7,093 bases of DNA from Bacteroidales bacterium (GTDB lineage Bacteria; Bacteroidota; Bacteroidia; Bacteroidales; WCHB1-69). The translations under genes were made by a program, and so were the position numbers. Positions 7,012 through 7,093 of this stretch are shown here, piece by piece (within the stretch, counting starts at the first letter, position 1; each line of letters opens with the position of its first letter). The stretch is taken from assembly GCA_031272415.1 (NCBI GenBank), contig JAISTU010000103.1, forward strand, positions 1 to 7,093, read 5' to 3'. Below the pieces are notes generated by a model. That model worked only from the letters and a program-made list of their open reading frames with translations. It did no database searches and was not told the origin of the DNA.

Positions 7012-7022
7012 ACGCAAAAAAT

Positions 7023-7093
7023 ATGAAACGTATAATTATTTTGCTAAGTGTTTTTATTTCAGCCTTTTCTGCCTTCAGTCAAACGTTCTTGCA
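7023..7093 (+). CDS. N-terminus of an exported protein (3' end outside window)
   Basis: An ATG at 7023, 11 nt after the upstream stop, opens a frame that stays open to the window edge (23 complete codons). The encoded residues are a textbook signal peptide: M-K-R, a hydrophobic core of Ile, Leu, Val and Phe, then A17-F-S19 before Q20. The predicted cut falls at the same residue number as in the upstream protein (A17-Y-S19, Q20). The mature protein is not visible, so no function can be given. An A-rich, Shine-Dalgarno-free leader precedes the start. It is most likely a further member of the same operon. Confidence 0.8.
   Translation, partial: MKRIIILLSVFISAFSAFSQTFL

Larger units (their letters stand above)
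1..7093 (+). other. Probable single operon, truncated at both edges
   Basis: Seven reading frames follow each other on one strand with spacings of 20, 22, 5, -8, 12 and 11 nt. No gap is long enough for a standard promoter plus terminator. No inverted repeat followed by T-run is evident in the gaps. I see no convincing Bacteroidota promoter (TTTG around -33, TAnnTTTG around -7) between genes, so the promoter is expected upstream of the window. All start regions are A-rich without a Shine-Dalgarno sequence. Confidence 0.75.

Overview
The window is a gene-dense, AT-rich stretch in which everything is on the + strand. It looks like Bacteroidota (probably Bacteroidales) DNA. The basis is low GC, A-rich start regions with no Shine-Dalgarno sequence, lysine/asparagine-rich proteins, and signal peptides ending in A-x-S followed by Q. 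I cannot assign a genus. No gene matches a named, characterised protein that I can recognise, so no gene symbols are given.

Layout, left to right: (1) the C-terminal tail of a coiled-coil protein (1-117); (2) a four-helix membrane protein with a large extracytoplasmic loop (138-1151); (3) a divergent TRAFAC-like GTPase with a helical, TPR-like N-terminus (1174-2532); (4) an 851-residue single-pass protein with a possible GTPase-associated N-terminal domain, several beta-sandwich-like segments, one transmembrane helix and a long helical/charged C-terminal half (2538-5093); (5) an N-terminally anchored helical protein overlapping the previous gene by 8 nt (5086-6030); (6) a secreted coiled-coil protein with an internal duplication (6043-7011); (7) the signal peptide of a further exported protein that leaves the window (7023-7093). 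Gaps between genes are 20, 22, 5, -8, 12 and 11 nt, so this reads as one operon that extends past both edges. No stretch longer than 22 nt lacks a gene. I see no tRNA, rRNA, CRISPR array, insertion sequence or convincing terminator.

The set suggests a multi-compartment assembly. A cytosolic GTPase switch is encoded beside two membrane proteins (4-TM and single-pass), an anchored protein with a large soluble domain, and at least two exported proteins, one a long coiled coil. The working inference is a GTPase-controlled, envelope-spanning apparatus. One framework is the GTPase-associated conflict systems predicted from comparative genomics (a GTPase encoded next to a 'GTPase-associated protein 1'-type partner). 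Another is an envelope transport or surface machine. The sequence alone does not decide between defence, secretion and envelope maintenance. The GTPase call is firm; the system-level role is hypothesis.
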